Assembly: GCA_964619585.1 (NCBI GenBank)
Contig: CAZUCO010000002.1
Location: forward strand, 62,001-126,000
DNA from: JASLCR01 sp964619585
Lineage (GTDB): Bacteria > Patescibacteriota > Saccharimonadia > Saccharimonadales > Saccharimonadaceae
Direction: 5' to 3'
DNA: 64,000 nt
In this document: piece by piece, positions 16,849 through 26,514 of the stretch
How positions within the stretch are numbered: position 1 is the stretch's first letter
How the letters are laid out: every line of letters starts with the position of its first letter
The notes under the pieces: generated by a model
Told to the model about the DNA's origin: nothing
Seen by the model: the letters and a program-made list of their open reading frames with translations, nothing else
Database searches by the model: none
Position numbers and translations under genes: made by a program

Positions 16849-18753
16849 ATGGGAAAGATCATTGGAATTGACCTCGGTACCACTAATAGCGCTTTTGCGT
16901 ACATGGTAGCCGGTAAACCGGAAGTGATTGCCAATGCTGAAGGCAACCGCACAACACCAAGTGTCGTAGCGATCAACAAAAAAGGTGAACGCCTTGTTGG
17001 ACAAGTGGCGCAGCGACAGCGTGTGACGAATGCAAAAAATACTATCTATGGGGTGAAGCGTCTGATTGGCCGTAAGTTTGGCGACAAAGAAGTTCAGAAA
17101 GACCACGACATCATGCCGTACGAAATCGTCAAAAAAGGCGATGGCGTAGCAGTTAAGATGGATGGCAAGGAATACACTCCAGAAGAAGTATCTGCCATGA
17201 TTCTCTCAAAGATCAAAGCCGATGCTGAGGCATTTCTTGGTGAGCCTGTGACTGAAGCGGTCATTACGGTTCCTGCCTACTTTGATGACTCACAGCGTCA
17301 AGCAACCAAGGACGCTGGTAAGATTGCTGGTCTTGAAGTAAAGCGTATTATCAATGAGCCAACTGCAGCCGCACTTGCGTATGGTCTCGAGAGCAAAAAA
17401 GACGAGAAGATTGCTGTTTTCGACCTCGGTGGTGGTACATTTGATGTCTCAGTACTCGAGCTTGGTGACGGTGTCTTCGAAGTGCGTGCAACCAATGGTG
17501 ACACACACCTTGGTGGTGAAGACTTTGACAACCGTATCGTTGATCACTTTATCGAAGAATTTAAGAATACCGAAGGTGTTGATCTCAAGAAAGACAATGC
17601 AGCACTTCAGCGTCTCAAGGACGAAGCAGAGAAAGCAAAGAAGGAGCTCTCTACCACAACTTCGTATGAAGTTAACTTGCCATTTATTACGGCCGATGCC
17701 GATGGCCCAAAGCATTTCGAATATACACTAACTCGTGCCAAGCTTGAAGAACTCGTGAAAGATCTTATCGATCGCCTCGCTGAGCCTGTTGAGAAGGCAC
17801 TTAAGGACGCTGATCTTAAAGCGAGTGACATCGACGAAGTAGTGCTTGTCGGCGGTATGACTCGTATGCCAGCAGTAGTTGAAAAGGTGAAGAGTATCTT
17901 TGGGAAAGACCCTCTCCAAGGAGTCAACCCAGATGAGGTTGTAGCAGTTGGTGCTGCGATTCAGGGTGGTGTACTCCAGGGTGACGTCAAAGACGTCCTG
18001 CTCCTTGATGTAACTCCACTCTCACTTGGTATTGAAACAATGGGTGGCGTGACGACTAAGCTGATTGAGCGTAATACAACTATCCCAACTTCAAAATCTG
18101 AAACGTTTTCAACGGCTGCCGATAATCAGCCACAAGTTGAAATCCATGTACTCCAGGGTGAGCGTGAGATGGCTACTGACAACAAATCACTCGGTCGTTT
18201 CATCCTTGATGGCATTGCTCCCGCTCCGCGTGGTGTGCCACAAATTGAGGTAACCTTTAACTTAGATGCCAATGGTATTTTGCACGTGACAGCCAAGGAT
18301 AAGGGAACTGGTAAGGAGCAATCGATTACTATCCAAGACTCTGGAAACATGAGCAAGGAAGATATTGAGAAAGCTCAGAAAGAAGCCGAAGCGCATGCAG
18401 ACGAAGACAAGAAAAAGCGTGAAGCCGTCGATAGTCGTAACCAGCTTGAAAACGCAATCTATCAAGCAGAAAAGCTACCAGACGAGCACAAAGACAAGAT
18501 TTCTGACGAGGACAAGAAGACTCTGGAAGAAGCTGCTGCCGAAGCGAAGAAGGTTAAAGATGACGATTCTGCTGATAAGGATGCACTTGAAACTGCCCTA
18601 AAGGTTCTTAATGACAAGATCATGCCAATCGGTGCCAAGCTTTACGACGCTGCATCAAAAGAGGAAGCACCTGCCTCTGAAGATGACGATAAAAAGTCTG
18701 ACAAAGACGAGCCGGTTGAAGGTGAAGTTGTCGACGAAAAAGACAAGAAATAG
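16849..18753 (+). CDS. dnaK: Chaperone DnaK (Hsp70)
   Basis: A 634-residue Hsp70. The nucleotide-binding domain starts IGIDLGTTNSAFAYM and holds IAVFDLGGGTFDVSVLE and the VLVGGMTRMPAV loop. The substrate domain follows (about 385-500, DVTPLSLGIETMGG), then the helical lid, with an acidic, Lys-rich tail ending DEKDKK. GAAAGGGGA precedes the ATG. grpE and dnaJ are not adjacent; dnaJ lies 4.2 kb downstream under its own CIRCE. Confidence 0.97.
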   Translation: MGKIIGIDLGTTNSAFAYMVAGKPEVIANAEGNRTTPSVVAINKKGERLVGQVAQRQRVTNAKNTIYGVKRLIGRKFGDKEVQKDHDIMPYEIVKKGDGVAVKMDGKEYTPEEVSAMILSKIKADAEAFLGEPVTEAVITVPAYFDDSQRQATKDAGKIAGLEVKRIINEPTAAALAYGLESKKDEKIAVFDLGGGTFDVSVLELGDGVFEVRATNGDTHLGGEDFDNRIVDHFIEEFKNTEGVDLKKDNAALQRLKDEAEKAKKELSTTTSYEVNLPFITADADGPKHFEYTLTRAKLEELVKDLIDRLAEPVEKALKDADLKASDIDEVVLVGGMTRMPAVVEKVKSIFGKDPLQGVNPDEVVAVGAAIQGGVLQGDVKDVLLLDVTPLSLGIETMGGVTTKLIERNTTIPTSKSETFSTAADNQPQVEIHVLQGEREMATDNKSLGRFILDGIAPAPRGVPQIEVTFNLDANGILHVTAKDKGTGKEQSITIQDSGNMSKEDIEKAQKEAEAHADEDKKKREAVDSRNQLENAIYQAEKLPDEHKDKISDEDKKTLEEAAAEAKKVKDDDSADKDALETALKVLNDKIMPIGAKLYDAASKEEAPASEDDDKKSDKDEPVEGEVVDEKDKK

Positions 18754-18770
18754 TCATCAGAGCGCAAACG

Positions 18771-18802
18771 AAAATACCAGCTGCGAGCCAGCTGGTATTT
18801 TT
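18771..18802. terminator. Terminator after dnaK
   Basis: A 13-bp stem AAAATACCAGCTG / CAGCTGGTATTTT with loop CGAGC and T-run, usable from both sides. Confidence 0.85.
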
Positions 18803-18823
18803 ATGCTATCCAACAGTATAGAA

Positions 18824-19198
18824 TTAACGAATGTCGATTAACTCAATGTCAAACACAAGGTCACTATTGGCAGGTATGTTTGAAGCAGGACTATCAGCTC
18901 CATACGCTTGCTCTGCTGGGATAATGAGCCGCCGCCAACCGCCAACTTTCATTCCTGGTACACCATAGGTCCAGCCCTTGATAACCTGGTCCAACCCAAA
19001 ACTAATTGGTTTTCCGAAATCATGGCTACTCTGAAAGATGATGCCGTTTTTGACGAGTGCGCCTGTATAATGTGCGGTAATTGTTGCGCCTGGCTGCACT
19101 TCTTCGCCCGTACCGACCTCAAGGTCGATAATTTCAAGTTCGCTCACGCTGTCGCGTGGTTCAAATTTTGCTAGTTTTGTACCTTCGTATTTTGTCAT
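18824..19198 (-). CDS. FKBP-type peptidyl-prolyl isomerase
   Basis: A 124-residue single-domain FKBP without signal peptide. Visible are GEEVQPGATITAHYTGALVKNG, KPISFGLDQVIKGW, VGGWRRLIIPAEQAYG and VFDIELIDIR, the standard FKBP strands and active-site residues. It acts in protein folding in the cytosol and sits next to dnaK. AGTATA on the plus strand (TATACT in gene sense, 19205-19210) is 6 bases from the ATG and no ribosome site is present, so the start at 19198 is preferred over longer frames. Confidence 0.85.
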   Translation of the reverse strand: MTKYEGTKLAKFEPRDSVSELEIIDLEVGTGEEVQPGATITAHYTGALVKNGIIFQSSHDFGKPISFGLDQVIKGWTYGVPGMKVGGWRRLIIPAEQAYGADSPASNIPANSDLVFDIELIDIR

Positions 19199-19301
19199 GT
19201 ACTTAGTATACAGAATTTGATGCGCACCATAGTGTCGGGTGCATACATACGGGTTGCTATAGGTGCTATAATAGAGGTACAACTAAACCAAAGGAGGGGA
19301 C

Positions 19302-19571
19302 ATGGATGTAATGGGACCGATCGGTTGGATAGTACTTGGTGGTCTAGCGGGCTGGATCGCATCAAAATTTGTTGGTACAGATAAGTCGCAAGGTGTGATT
19401 GGTAATATCGTTGCGGGTATTGTCGGTGGTGTACTTGGTGGCTGGTTATTTGGACTTTTGGGTGGTACAGGCGTGACAGGCTTTAACATCTGGAGTTTCT
19501 TTGTCGCTGTAGTAGGTGCGGTCATCGTGCTACTTATTTGGCGAGCGATCACAGGTCGTAAGAGCGCCTAA
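19302..19571 (+). CDS. GlsB/YeaQ/YmgE-family small membrane protein
   Basis: 89 residues, three hydrophobic Gly-rich segments, starting GPIGWIVLGGLAGWIASKF and containing GIVGGVLGGWLFGLLG: the transglycosylase-associated (YeaQ) family, often general-stress induced; biochemical role unknown. A TATAAT near 19267 and AAGGAGGGG before the ATG give an ordinary SD-led gene. Confidence 0.85.
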   Translation: MDVMGPIGWIVLGGLAGWIASKFVGTDKSQGVIGNIVAGIVGGVLGGWLFGLLGGTGVTGFNIWSFFVAVVGAVIVLLIWRAITGRKSA

Positions 19572-19593
19572 AGTAGATCTAAGGGTAAATAAC

Positions 19594-19627
19594 AACTCCC
19601 CTCGCATACGGTAATGCGAGGGGAGTT
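19594..19627. terminator. Bidirectional terminator
   Basis: A 14-bp perfect stem AACTCCCCTCGCAT / ATGCGAGGGGAGTT with loop ACGGTA between convergent genes. Confidence 0.85.
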
Positions 19628-19653
19628 TACTATATATGTACGATATCTGTGGA

Positions 19654-20001
19654 TTAAAAGTGGCGACTTCCGAGCTTTCTCAGAATCGCATCTTCCTCGC
19701 TAAGCAATTGGGCGATAATCGCCTTTTCGGCCATGATTCCCGTGAGCGTATGGTTATCGAAGAGAACATCTGGCTTAAAACGATCTCCGAAAAGATTTGG
19801 GTCTGTCTCGAATCTTACCAAGCTGGAACCTTCAACTATCACAAGTGCTTTGACTACAAGAATACGATCATGCGAGACACTCGTATAATTACTGCGTAAC
19901 CTAGACTTGAGACGCTGATCTTCTTCTGTCACTTGTGTTTCACCGGTGACATCAAGTCGTATCTGGCCCAACTCGGGGGACTTTGGTCTTAATAGACGCA
20001 T
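19654..20001 (-). CDS. Hypothetical protein
   Basis: 115 residues, start ATG 6 bases after AAGGAAG (a GTG two codons earlier is too close to that site). Soluble, with an N-terminal basic patch (MRLLRPKSPE), a central beta-like part (DRILVVKALVIVEGSSLVRFE) and a helical C-terminus (AEKAIIAQLLSEEDAIL). Not recognised. It has its own good promoter and a leader of about 65 bases. Confidence 0.55.
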   Translation of the reverse strand: MRLLRPKSPELGQIRLDVTGETQVTEEDQRLKSRLRSNYTSVSHDRILVVKALVIVEGSSLVRFETDPNLFGDRFKPDVLFDNHTLTGIMAEKAIIAQLLSEEDAILRKLGSRHF

Positions 20002-20070
20002 AAGCACCTTCCTTCATGACATAAGAATAATAATAACTATTAACCGTAGTTTTTGTTATGTTGTAAGTAT

Positions 20071-20099
20071 ATTATATCAATAAAAGAACTTTACGTCAA
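20071..20099 (-). promoter_or_regulatory. Consensus promoter for the 115-residue hypothetical protein
   Basis: In minus-strand sense TTGACG (20099-20094), 17 bases, TATAAT (20076-20071). Confidence 0.7.
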
Positions 20100-20113
20100 C
20101 CAAGGAAGTAAAG

Positions 20114-21232
20114 TTAGGCACTAGTTGCGTTGAGCTCAACATATAACGCAGCCCATACCATGCCGGGATCACCGCGATAGATAGGAGCATAGTACCACGA
20201 GCCATCAAGGTTGAGCATTTCAGGGAATGTTCCATGCTTTTCGATCATCCCTTTTGCAAATCTCGCTTTCTGTAGCGCGTATTCTTCGCGATTAACACGT
20301 TTTAGTAAGTGGAGATAGAATAGGCCATGCCAGCTCCATAGAGTATCGCCTTCATAATGCGGCATCCATGGTGAAGTCATCCACCAATGATAGCGGAATG
20401 CTTTTGGCTGTTTTGTGTAGATCAAAGGGAAGGGTTCATTAAGACGCTCATCATTTATATAATCGAGTGTTTCATCAATCATACGCTTGTCCTCTATGAC
20501 GCCCAGAAAGAAGGGAAACAAGGCACATTCGGCGCTGAAGGCACTGGTTTGACGGTCGGCATTAAAGTAGCGACCGTTCCAGTAGCGTGTGATAAGTTCG
20601 CGTTGGTAAAGCTGAAGTTTGTAGGGAAAGCCTTCAAGGCCAAGTTGTTCGACACAATAAGCAAGTCGGCCGACAAGAGCAATGGCGTAGGCGCTACGAT
20701 CGTATATAACTGCATCGCGCATCTCTGCAAATTTCATGGGGCGTACATGGCCAGTAGTATCAAGGTATCTCTCGCAGTAGCTTCGTAGTTGCTTAGCAAG
20801 AAAGCGACGCTCTGCTTGGTTAAGTGTGTAATTGCTAACGAGGAGGCTGTGTAGTAACCACGGAAGTGAGTCAACTGCATGTCCAGGTGCATTGAAGCAG
20901 TTGCCAGCTTTGTCTACACAAGTCGTGACTGTTCCGGCGCGTCGATAATGGAGCATTGCCCACTTGAGTGTATGGAGCACATGCTTCTTGCGTCCAATTT
21001 TGACGAGCGATTCGCTCACCGTTCCAAAATCACGCATCCAGAAGAAATCAAAGTGGCCCAAACTTGTACGATAGAAATCGCCTTCCCATAATTTATCGAT
21101 GATTTGCTCACAGATCTCACTTGCATTCCCAGGAAAACGCTCGATCTTCCCAAAGTATCGATTGGCAAGTTGACGATACTCTGCCCGAAGTGTACCAAGT
21201 ACTTTGCCGATCGTACGAATGACAGATTCCAT
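20114..21232 (-). CDS. Putative (alpha/alpha)6-barrel glycosidase-like protein
   Basis: A 372-residue soluble protein without signal peptide. Recurring aromatic and helical blocks (GHFDFFWMRDFG, SLPWLLHSL, DRSAYAIALVGRLAY, GDTLWSWHGLFYLHLLKR, GDPGMVWAALYVEL) resemble six-hairpin glycosidases of the amylo-1,6-glucosidase or GH15/GH63 type. Acidic catalytic residues cannot be assigned by eye and the substrate is unknown. The start is placed where TATACT (plus strand AGTATA 21239-21244) lies 6 bases upstream; a longer frame would run into the divergent gene's promoter. Confidence 0.45.
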   Translation of the reverse strand: MESVIRTIGKVLGTLRAEYRQLANRYFGKIERFPGNASEICEQIIDKLWEGDFYRTSLGHFDFFWMRDFGTVSESLVKIGRKKHVLHTLKWAMLHYRRAGTVTTCVDKAGNCFNAPGHAVDSLPWLLHSLLVSNYTLNQAERRFLAKQLRSYCERYLDTTGHVRPMKFAEMRDAVIYDRSAYAIALVGRLAYCVEQLGLEGFPYKLQLYQRELITRYWNGRYFNADRQTSAFSAECALFPFFLGVIEDKRMIDETLDYINDERLNEPFPLIYTKQPKAFRYHWWMTSPWMPHYEGDTLWSWHGLFYLHLLKRVNREEYALQKARFAKGMIEKHGTFPEMLNLDGSWYYAPIYRGDPGMVWAALYVELNATSA

Positions 21233-21311
21233 GCTGGTAGTATACCTTACCCTGCAAGATCTTTTGCATACCCCTTGTGCTTCAGGTGGCAAACGACTAC
21301 TATTAGAAGCA

Positions 21312-22961
21312 ATGGACATCAAAAAAGAATTGGGCAAAATTTTTCGTGGTGAACTCGATACCTCTGATGATACGCGTGAATTCTATTCACATGATGCCAG
21401 TCTTTTTGAGCTGACTCCTCAGCTTGTGGGTTTTCCAAAGGATAGTGAAGACCTTCAGTCGGTTGTGAAATTCGTGGCTGATAACAAAAAAAAGCATCCA
21501 GGCCTGTCTATCACGCCACGTTCTCGCGGTACTGATATGAGTGGCGGGGCGATCGGTGAATCGATTGTGCTCGACGTTTCCAAGCACATGACCAAGCTAG
21601 TGAAGGTCTCTAAACAAGAAGCAACCGTGCAGCCAGGTATGATGTACAAGGATTTTGAAAAGAAGACGCTTGAAAAAGGCGCGATCTTGCCAACCTATCC
21701 TGCGAGCCGTGATCTTGCTAGTGTTGGAGGTATGATGAGTAACAACTCTGGTGGTGAAAAATCACTTGAGTTTGGTAAGATAGATAATTTTGTCACGGAG
21801 CTCAAAGTTATTTTAGCCGACGGAAACGAGTATGTGGTGAAGCCGCTCAATAAAGCTGGACTTGTTCGCAAGATGAGCCAGGGTGATTACGAGGGTGAAC
21901 TTTACAAGAAAACATTCGAGCTACTTGAGGCGCATTACGACGAGATACAGGCAGCCAAGCCTCGGGTAACAAAAGACTCAACTGGATACCATCTATGGAA
22001 TGTGTGGAATCGAGAAACGGGCACATTTGACCTCACTAAACTGTTTGTGGGCGCGCAGGGGACACTTGGACTTATTTCTGAGGGTACAGTTAAACTTGTG
22101 CCAAAACCAAAATACTCAGGGACACTTGTCTGTTATATGCGTGATATCGATAAACTCGGTGAGATTGTACCTGCGGTGCTAGAGAAGAACCCGGCGACTT
22201 TTGAATGCTTTGACGATGCAACACTGTGGTTAAGTTTCAAATTTGTCTTTGCATTCTTGCCACGACTTGGTCTTTGGGAATGGATCAAGATGTGTATTTC
22301 GCTTATCCCAGATGGTCTGGCGCTAGGGCTTGGTATACCAAAGATGATTCTTCTCATTGAGTTTAGCGGCAACACTCAGGAAGAAGTTACTGCTAAGATC
22401 CATAATTTAAAGCTATCTCTGCAGAAGTTTCACACATTTACCTATCTTGAAGAAGACGATACTGAGGCTAAGTCAAAGAAGTTTTGGCTGATGCGCCGCG
22501 AGAGCTTTAACCTCCTTAGGAGTAAGGTGAAAGACAAGCACACGGCTCCATTTATTGATGACTTTGTAGTTAATCCGGAGCACTTAAGCCAGTTTCTGCC
22601 AAGATTGCGCAAAATTATCAAAAAGTATAAGCTGCTCGCGACAGTTGCTGGACATCTGGGTGACGGTAATTTCCACGTCATTCCACTCATGAAGATAGAA
22701 GATCCAAAAGAACGTGCTAAGCTTGTGCCTGCGCAGAAAGAAGTAAACGAACTAGTGCTCAGGTATGGTGGTTCAATCAGTGGTGAGCATAATGATGGTC
22801 TGGTTCGTGGGCCGTGGCTTGAAGAAATGTATGGCAAAAAAGTCTTCGGACATATGAAGGCTATTAAGAAGTTGTACGACCCGGATAATATCTTTAATCC
22901 ACACAAGAAGACCGATGCTAGCTGGAAATTTAGTTTTTCTCACGTACGCAAAAAGTTTTAA
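21312..22961 (+). CDS. FAD-linked oxidase of the GlcD / D-lactate dehydrogenase family
   Basis: A 549-residue flavoprotein. FAD_binding_4 (PCMH) domain: SITPRSRGTDMSGGAI, VQPGMMYKDFEK, ASVGGMMSNNSGGEKSLEFGK, VGAQGTLGLISEGTVKLVP. The FAD-oxidase C-terminal domain follows, with GHLGDGNFHVIP near 445 and SGEHNDGLVRGPWLEEMYG near 488. It oxidises a 2-hydroxy acid such as D-lactate or glycolate; the acceptor is unknown. No Fe-S CCG domain is attached. A hydrophobic stretch near 325-355 may contact the membrane. TACTAT (21298-21303) is 8 bases before the ATG, with no ribosome site. Confidence 0.8.
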   Translation: MDIKKELGKIFRGELDTSDDTREFYSHDASLFELTPQLVGFPKDSEDLQSVVKFVADNKKKHPGLSITPRSRGTDMSGGAIGESIVLDVSKHMTKLVKVSKQEATVQPGMMYKDFEKKTLEKGAILPTYPASRDLASVGGMMSNNSGGEKSLEFGKIDNFVTELKVILADGNEYVVKPLNKAGLVRKMSQGDYEGELYKKTFELLEAHYDEIQAAKPRVTKDSTGYHLWNVWNRETGTFDLTKLFVGAQGTLGLISEGTVKLVPKPKYSGTLVCYMRDIDKLGEIVPAVLEKNPATFECFDDATLWLSFKFVFAFLPRLGLWEWIKMCISLIPDGLALGLGIPKMILLIEFSGNTQEEVTAKIHNLKLSLQKFHTFTYLEEDDTEAKSKKFWLMRRESFNLLRSKVKDKHTAPFIDDFVVNPEHLSQFLPRLRKIIKKYKLLATVAGHLGDGNFHVIPLMKIEDPKERAKLVPAQKEVNELVLRYGGSISGEHNDGLVRGPWLEEMYGKKVFGHMKAIKKLYDPDNIFNPHKKTDASWKFSFSHVRKKF

Positions 22962-22962
22962 A

Positions 22963-22989
22963 CTGGCACTCTCAAGTCTCAAGTGCTAA
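22963..22989 (+). promoter_or_regulatory. Degenerate CIRCE operator of dnaJ
   Basis: CTGGCACTC-N9-AAGTGCTAA has the exact CIRCE spacing, with two changes in the left half and one in the right, 10 bases before the dnaJ ATG. TAAAAT (22986-22991) overlaps its right half as a possible -10. Confidence 0.7.
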
Positions 22990-22999
22990 AATAATAGTA

Positions 23000-24100
23000 A
23001 TGAGCAAACGAGATTATTACGAGGTACTTGGTGTCTCAAAAGACGCAAGTGACGACGAACTCAAGAAGGCTTTTCGTAAAGCTGCTGTTAAGTACCATCC
23101 GGATAAAGAGGGTGGCGACGAGACAAAATTTAAAGAAGTTAACGAGGCTTATGAAGTCTTAAAAGACAAGCAAAAACGTCAGCGCTATGACCAATTCGGT
23201 CATGCGGGTGTTGGCGGTGCATCTGGAGGTGGAGGTGGTAATCCATTTGAGGGCTTCGGTGGCTTTGGTAATGGACAGGGCTTTGAGTTCAACTTTGGTG
23301 ATGGCGGGCTTGGCGATATTTTTGGACAGTTTTTTGGAGGGGGTGGTCAATCCCGTGAGCCTGCCAGGGGACGTGATGTTGAGACACAGATGACACTGAG
23401 CTTTGAGGATGCGATCTTTGGCGCTGAGAAAGAGCTTGATCTCACTATGGATGACGAGTGTTCACACTGCAAAGGAACAACTGTAGAGCCAGGTAGTAGC
23501 ATGAAGACTTGCCCTACCTGTAAAGGTGCTGGACAGCAAACTCGTATCATGAACACTATGTTTGGACAGGTGCAGCAGGCAGTTACTTGTGAGACTTGTA
23601 AGGGTCGCGGAAAAGTACCAGAAAAAGAATGTACAGTATGTAAGGGAAGAGGTACTGAGCACCGTCGGCAGTCAATTACAATCAAGGTCCCAGCGGGAAT
23701 TGATGATGGTGCAACAATTCGCCTCAAGGAGCGGGGCGAAGCGGCGGCGAATATACCAAGAGGTGATTTATACGTTCACATTCGGGTGAAAGCTCACAAG
23801 AAGTTCACCCGAGAAGGCGATATCATTTTGTCAGAAGAGCATATTTCGATGATCGATGCTGCGCTTGGGACAGAAATTGATGTTGATACGGTCGATGGTA
23901 AGATCCGTATGAAAATTCCTGCAGGTACCCAGAGTGGCACGGATTTCAAGCTTTCAGGTCATGGCGTACCACATCTCCAGCGTAGCTCTCGAGGACCTCA
24001 CATTGTACAGATAATTGTTGATATTCCAACCAAGCTTTCAAAGAAGCAAAAAGAGCTTTTAGAACAATTTGACAGTGCAAAGAAGCGCGGTATTTTCTAG
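23000..24100 (+). CDS. dnaJ: Chaperone DnaJ (Hsp40, type I)
   Basis: 366 residues in canonical order: J-domain with KYHPDKEGG (HPD about 33-35), Gly/Phe linker (about 70-120), zinc domain with four CxxCxG motifs (CSHCKG, CPTCKG, CETCKG, CTVCKG, about 154-220), and client-binding C-terminal domains. It stimulates DnaK. The ATG is 10 bases from the CIRCE-like site and no ribosome site is seen, suggesting a near-leaderless transcript. Confidence 0.97.
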   Translation: MSKRDYYEVLGVSKDASDDELKKAFRKAAVKYHPDKEGGDETKFKEVNEAYEVLKDKQKRQRYDQFGHAGVGGASGGGGGNPFEGFGGFGNGQGFEFNFGDGGLGDIFGQFFGGGGQSREPARGRDVETQMTLSFEDAIFGAEKELDLTMDDECSHCKGTTVEPGSSMKTCPTCKGAGQQTRIMNTMFGQVQQAVTCETCKGRGKVPEKECTVCKGRGTEHRRQSITIKVPAGIDDGATIRLKERGEAAANIPRGDLYVHIRVKAHKKFTREGDIILSEEHISMIDAALGTEIDVDTVDGKIRMKIPAGTQSGTDFKLSGHGVPHLQRSSRGPHIVQIIVDIPTKLSKKQKELLEQFDSAKKRGIF

Positions 24101-24107
24101 AAAGTGC

Positions 24108-25811
24108 TTAGCGTAGAGCTTCAAGCTGCTTGATGGCGAGTTGGCTGGCTGTGGCGTATGACATGCTTTGCTTTATGGCAATATCGTAGAGCGGAGCGAC
24201 TTTTTTTGAGCAAGCAGTATTTTGGTCTTCGAGTTTATCAAATTGCGGGTCATATAGATCATACACGACACTAGATGATGCATCGGTACCTTCTAGCTTC
24301 TTGAGGCCAAGCGCCTGTTCAATACTCAAATTGTTGCGTGTAAATCGTATTGCCATACAGGCGTCAAGCTGCTTGATAACTGCTTCGGTTTCTTTTTTGG
24401 CTAAATCAGTTTTTGGCTGTGCCCTTGCTCTAACAGTGTTGTTGTAGAAGTCTTTGATGGCTTTTGCTTCGTACCGCATCAGTTCTTCACTGCTATCACG
24501 GTCGGCTACGCCAGAATCACCACTAACATCCGTGTATTGGCCCATATTATTTGCGAAATTAATAAGCCCGCTGAGAGCTCCGTCTTCGCCTGCGAGAGTA
24601 GAATCATCATACGATGTATCTTCACCAGGCATAACGGTGATAATTTGCTGTGCTTTGTCTACGAGACCGAGATATTTTTTCTTCATGTCTTGACTCACTG
24701 TACTCTTTTCAATTCGGTTGCGTAGTTCGGCGAGACCAAAGCGTACTTTTGCTTGGTAGCTTCGAGTGAATCGGGCCCGATCTTTAGGGATGATGGATGA
24801 CGCTTGTCTTCCATAGTAGAGGATATCACCGTATAGTACGGCTTCATTTTTATCAGTTGGAATCGATTTTTCAGCTGCTAAGGCTTTCATAGCTTCTATG
24901 ACGTAGCTCATGTAGCCGCTTGCATTAACATACGGTGCTTCTTCTGATGCCCATCTTGCATCGTAGTAGCTTTTGTCATTGTTTGGGCCATTAATATGAC
25001 GGTAGATATATTCGGCTCGGCTGGCATCCCCAGGTGTTTTTGCCTTTTTTATTGTCTCGACGAGTGTTTTGATATCTTTGATATCTTTATCGGTAGCTCG
25101 GAGCATCCCCTGCTTGTACTGTTCGACAAAAGTGTTTGAGGGAAGCTTTGCGAGTTTGTCACGATAACTCTGCGTGTGCTGAGCTCGCGCAGTGTATTCA
25201 ATTATGAAGGGTTGAGTAGTTGTAGCAGCTTTTGCCTTAGTTAGTTCAGCCTCTTTCGCTTTGTAGCGCTGATCTGTCTTCGGTACACCTTTAAGAACGA
25301 GGTTAAGCTGGTCCTCACTTATCTTGTCTGCCTTATTTCGTGCGCTCTTCTCTGCCGACCTACCTAACTCATAGGATTTCAATGTTATTTCTGACCTGTT
25401 GGTATCAAGTGCTCGGAATCGTGTGTCAAATCGGGCATCAGTCAGATTCTCTACCATAGCAAGTGCTCGATCACTATATGCTTTTTGGATAACCTCTCGT
25501 GACTCGGCAACTTGATACTCGTGAGTGAAGTTACCAAAGGATACGTCCTGGAGCTTTGGCGTGTTACGAATAGCGGTTTTGATCGCAGCTGTCGTAGGCG
25601 CTTTACGTACCTGCTCGGTATAGTCAGTAATTGCTTTGCTATAGGCTGCTGCTGCAGCTTTTGCTTTTTTGTTAGCATCAGTAAGTATTATTCCTGTGAT
25701 TATGCTTCCAGTAATAACGAGCACAGCGATAACTATGCTGATAATAAGCAGTGTGCGTTTCTTTTTTGGTGCAGAGTTTGAAGGATAGCCTAGTAATGTG
25801 TCGTTTGTCAT
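24108..25811 (-). CDS. Large single-pass membrane protein, external helical domain, unknown function
   Basis: 567 residues. A cytosolic N-terminus with PKKKR, one transmembrane helix (about 23-47), then a long Ala/Lys-rich, mostly helical external region. It contains several Tyr- and Asp-rich segments (near 285-300 and 415-450) and a few Cys (CMAIRF, NTACSKK). No family recognised. In gene sense TATAAT (plus-strand ATTATA 25818-25823) is 6 bases before the ATG, so this start is preferred over a frame extending 52 codons upstream. Confidence 0.55.
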   Translation of the reverse strand: MTNDTLLGYPSNSAPKKKRTLLIISIVIAVLVITGSIITGIILTDANKKAKAAAAAYSKAITDYTEQVRKAPTTAAIKTAIRNTPKLQDVSFGNFTHEYQVAESREVIQKAYSDRALAMVENLTDARFDTRFRALDTNRSEITLKSYELGRSAEKSARNKADKISEDQLNLVLKGVPKTDQRYKAKEAELTKAKAATTTQPFIIEYTARAQHTQSYRDKLAKLPSNTFVEQYKQGMLRATDKDIKDIKTLVETIKKAKTPGDASRAEYIYRHINGPNNDKSYYDARWASEEAPYVNASGYMSYVIEAMKALAAEKSIPTDKNEAVLYGDILYYGRQASSIIPKDRARFTRSYQAKVRFGLAELRNRIEKSTVSQDMKKKYLGLVDKAQQIITVMPGEDTSYDDSTLAGEDGALSGLINFANNMGQYTDVSGDSGVADRDSSEELMRYEAKAIKDFYNNTVRARAQPKTDLAKKETEAVIKQLDACMAIRFTRNNLSIEQALGLKKLEGTDASSSVVYDLYDPQFDKLEDQNTACSKKVAPLYDIAIKQSMSYATASQLAIKQLEALR

Positions 25812-25988
25812 GATGTTATTATAACGCGGCGAGGCTATTTGCTGCTCTTTAAAGTACAGAAGAGTAGTTGCTAATCTGTTGATATATAGCCGCGCAGAGG
25901 CTCCTTGCAATTGACATTTATAGTAAAAAATGCTAAAGTTATCTCTATAGTCAAAAACATTGTACAATGGTGGATAGGTATAAAATCA

Positions 25989-26492
25989 ATGAGTAAAACC
26001 ACGTCATTACCAGTCATAGGTAAAACTTGTAAGATCAATATCGTTGGTCATGCTCAGGGCATACCAGCAAAAGTAGATACTGGAGCAGATAGCTCATCTG
26101 TATGGGCGAGTAATATTTCCGTTGATAAAGAAGGCGTGCTTCACTTTACACTTTTTGATACAGAATCAGAATTCTATACCGGTGAGATCATTTCACGAAC
26201 GGATTTTAAAGTCGCCCAGGTTGCAAGTTCAAGTGGGCATGTCCAGATCCGTTATCGTACTCATTTGACAGCTGAAATTGAAGGCAAAAAGATCCGTGTA
26301 TTGTTTAACCTTTCAGATCGATCAGGTAATAACTATCCTATTTTGGTGGGTCGTCGCACGGTTAGCGGCAAGTTTTTGGTTGATGTCAGTCGAGGACTAA
26401 AGGTTGAAAAACGTTTTGGTACTGGTCAGCTCAACAAAGAATTAAAACAAGATCCCTACGCATTCTTCCAAAAATATCACGGTAACGAGTAA
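25989..26492 (+). CDS. RimB-like retropepsin-type protease (PF05618 Zn_protease family)
   Basis: A 167-residue protein of the ATP-dependent zinc protease/RimB family. VDTGADSSSVWAS (Asp about 29) is the aspartic-protease-like DTGA signature; IRVLFNLSDRSGNNYPILVGRR is the matching second block. In Pseudomonas, RimB acts with RimK, trimming glutamates that RimK adds to ribosomal protein S6. Here it lies 22 bases upstream of a rimK homologue in one operon, which supports the same pairing (inference). Confidence 0.75.
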   Translation: MSKTTSLPVIGKTCKINIVGHAQGIPAKVDTGADSSSVWASNISVDKEGVLHFTLFDTESEFYTGEIISRTDFKVAQVASSSGHVQIRYRTHLTAEIEGKKIRVLFNLSDRSGNNYPILVGRRTVSGKFLVDVSRGLKVEKRFGTGQLNKELKQDPYAFFQKYHGNE

Positions 26493-26514
26493 ACTAGTAA
26501 ACAGGAACTATAGT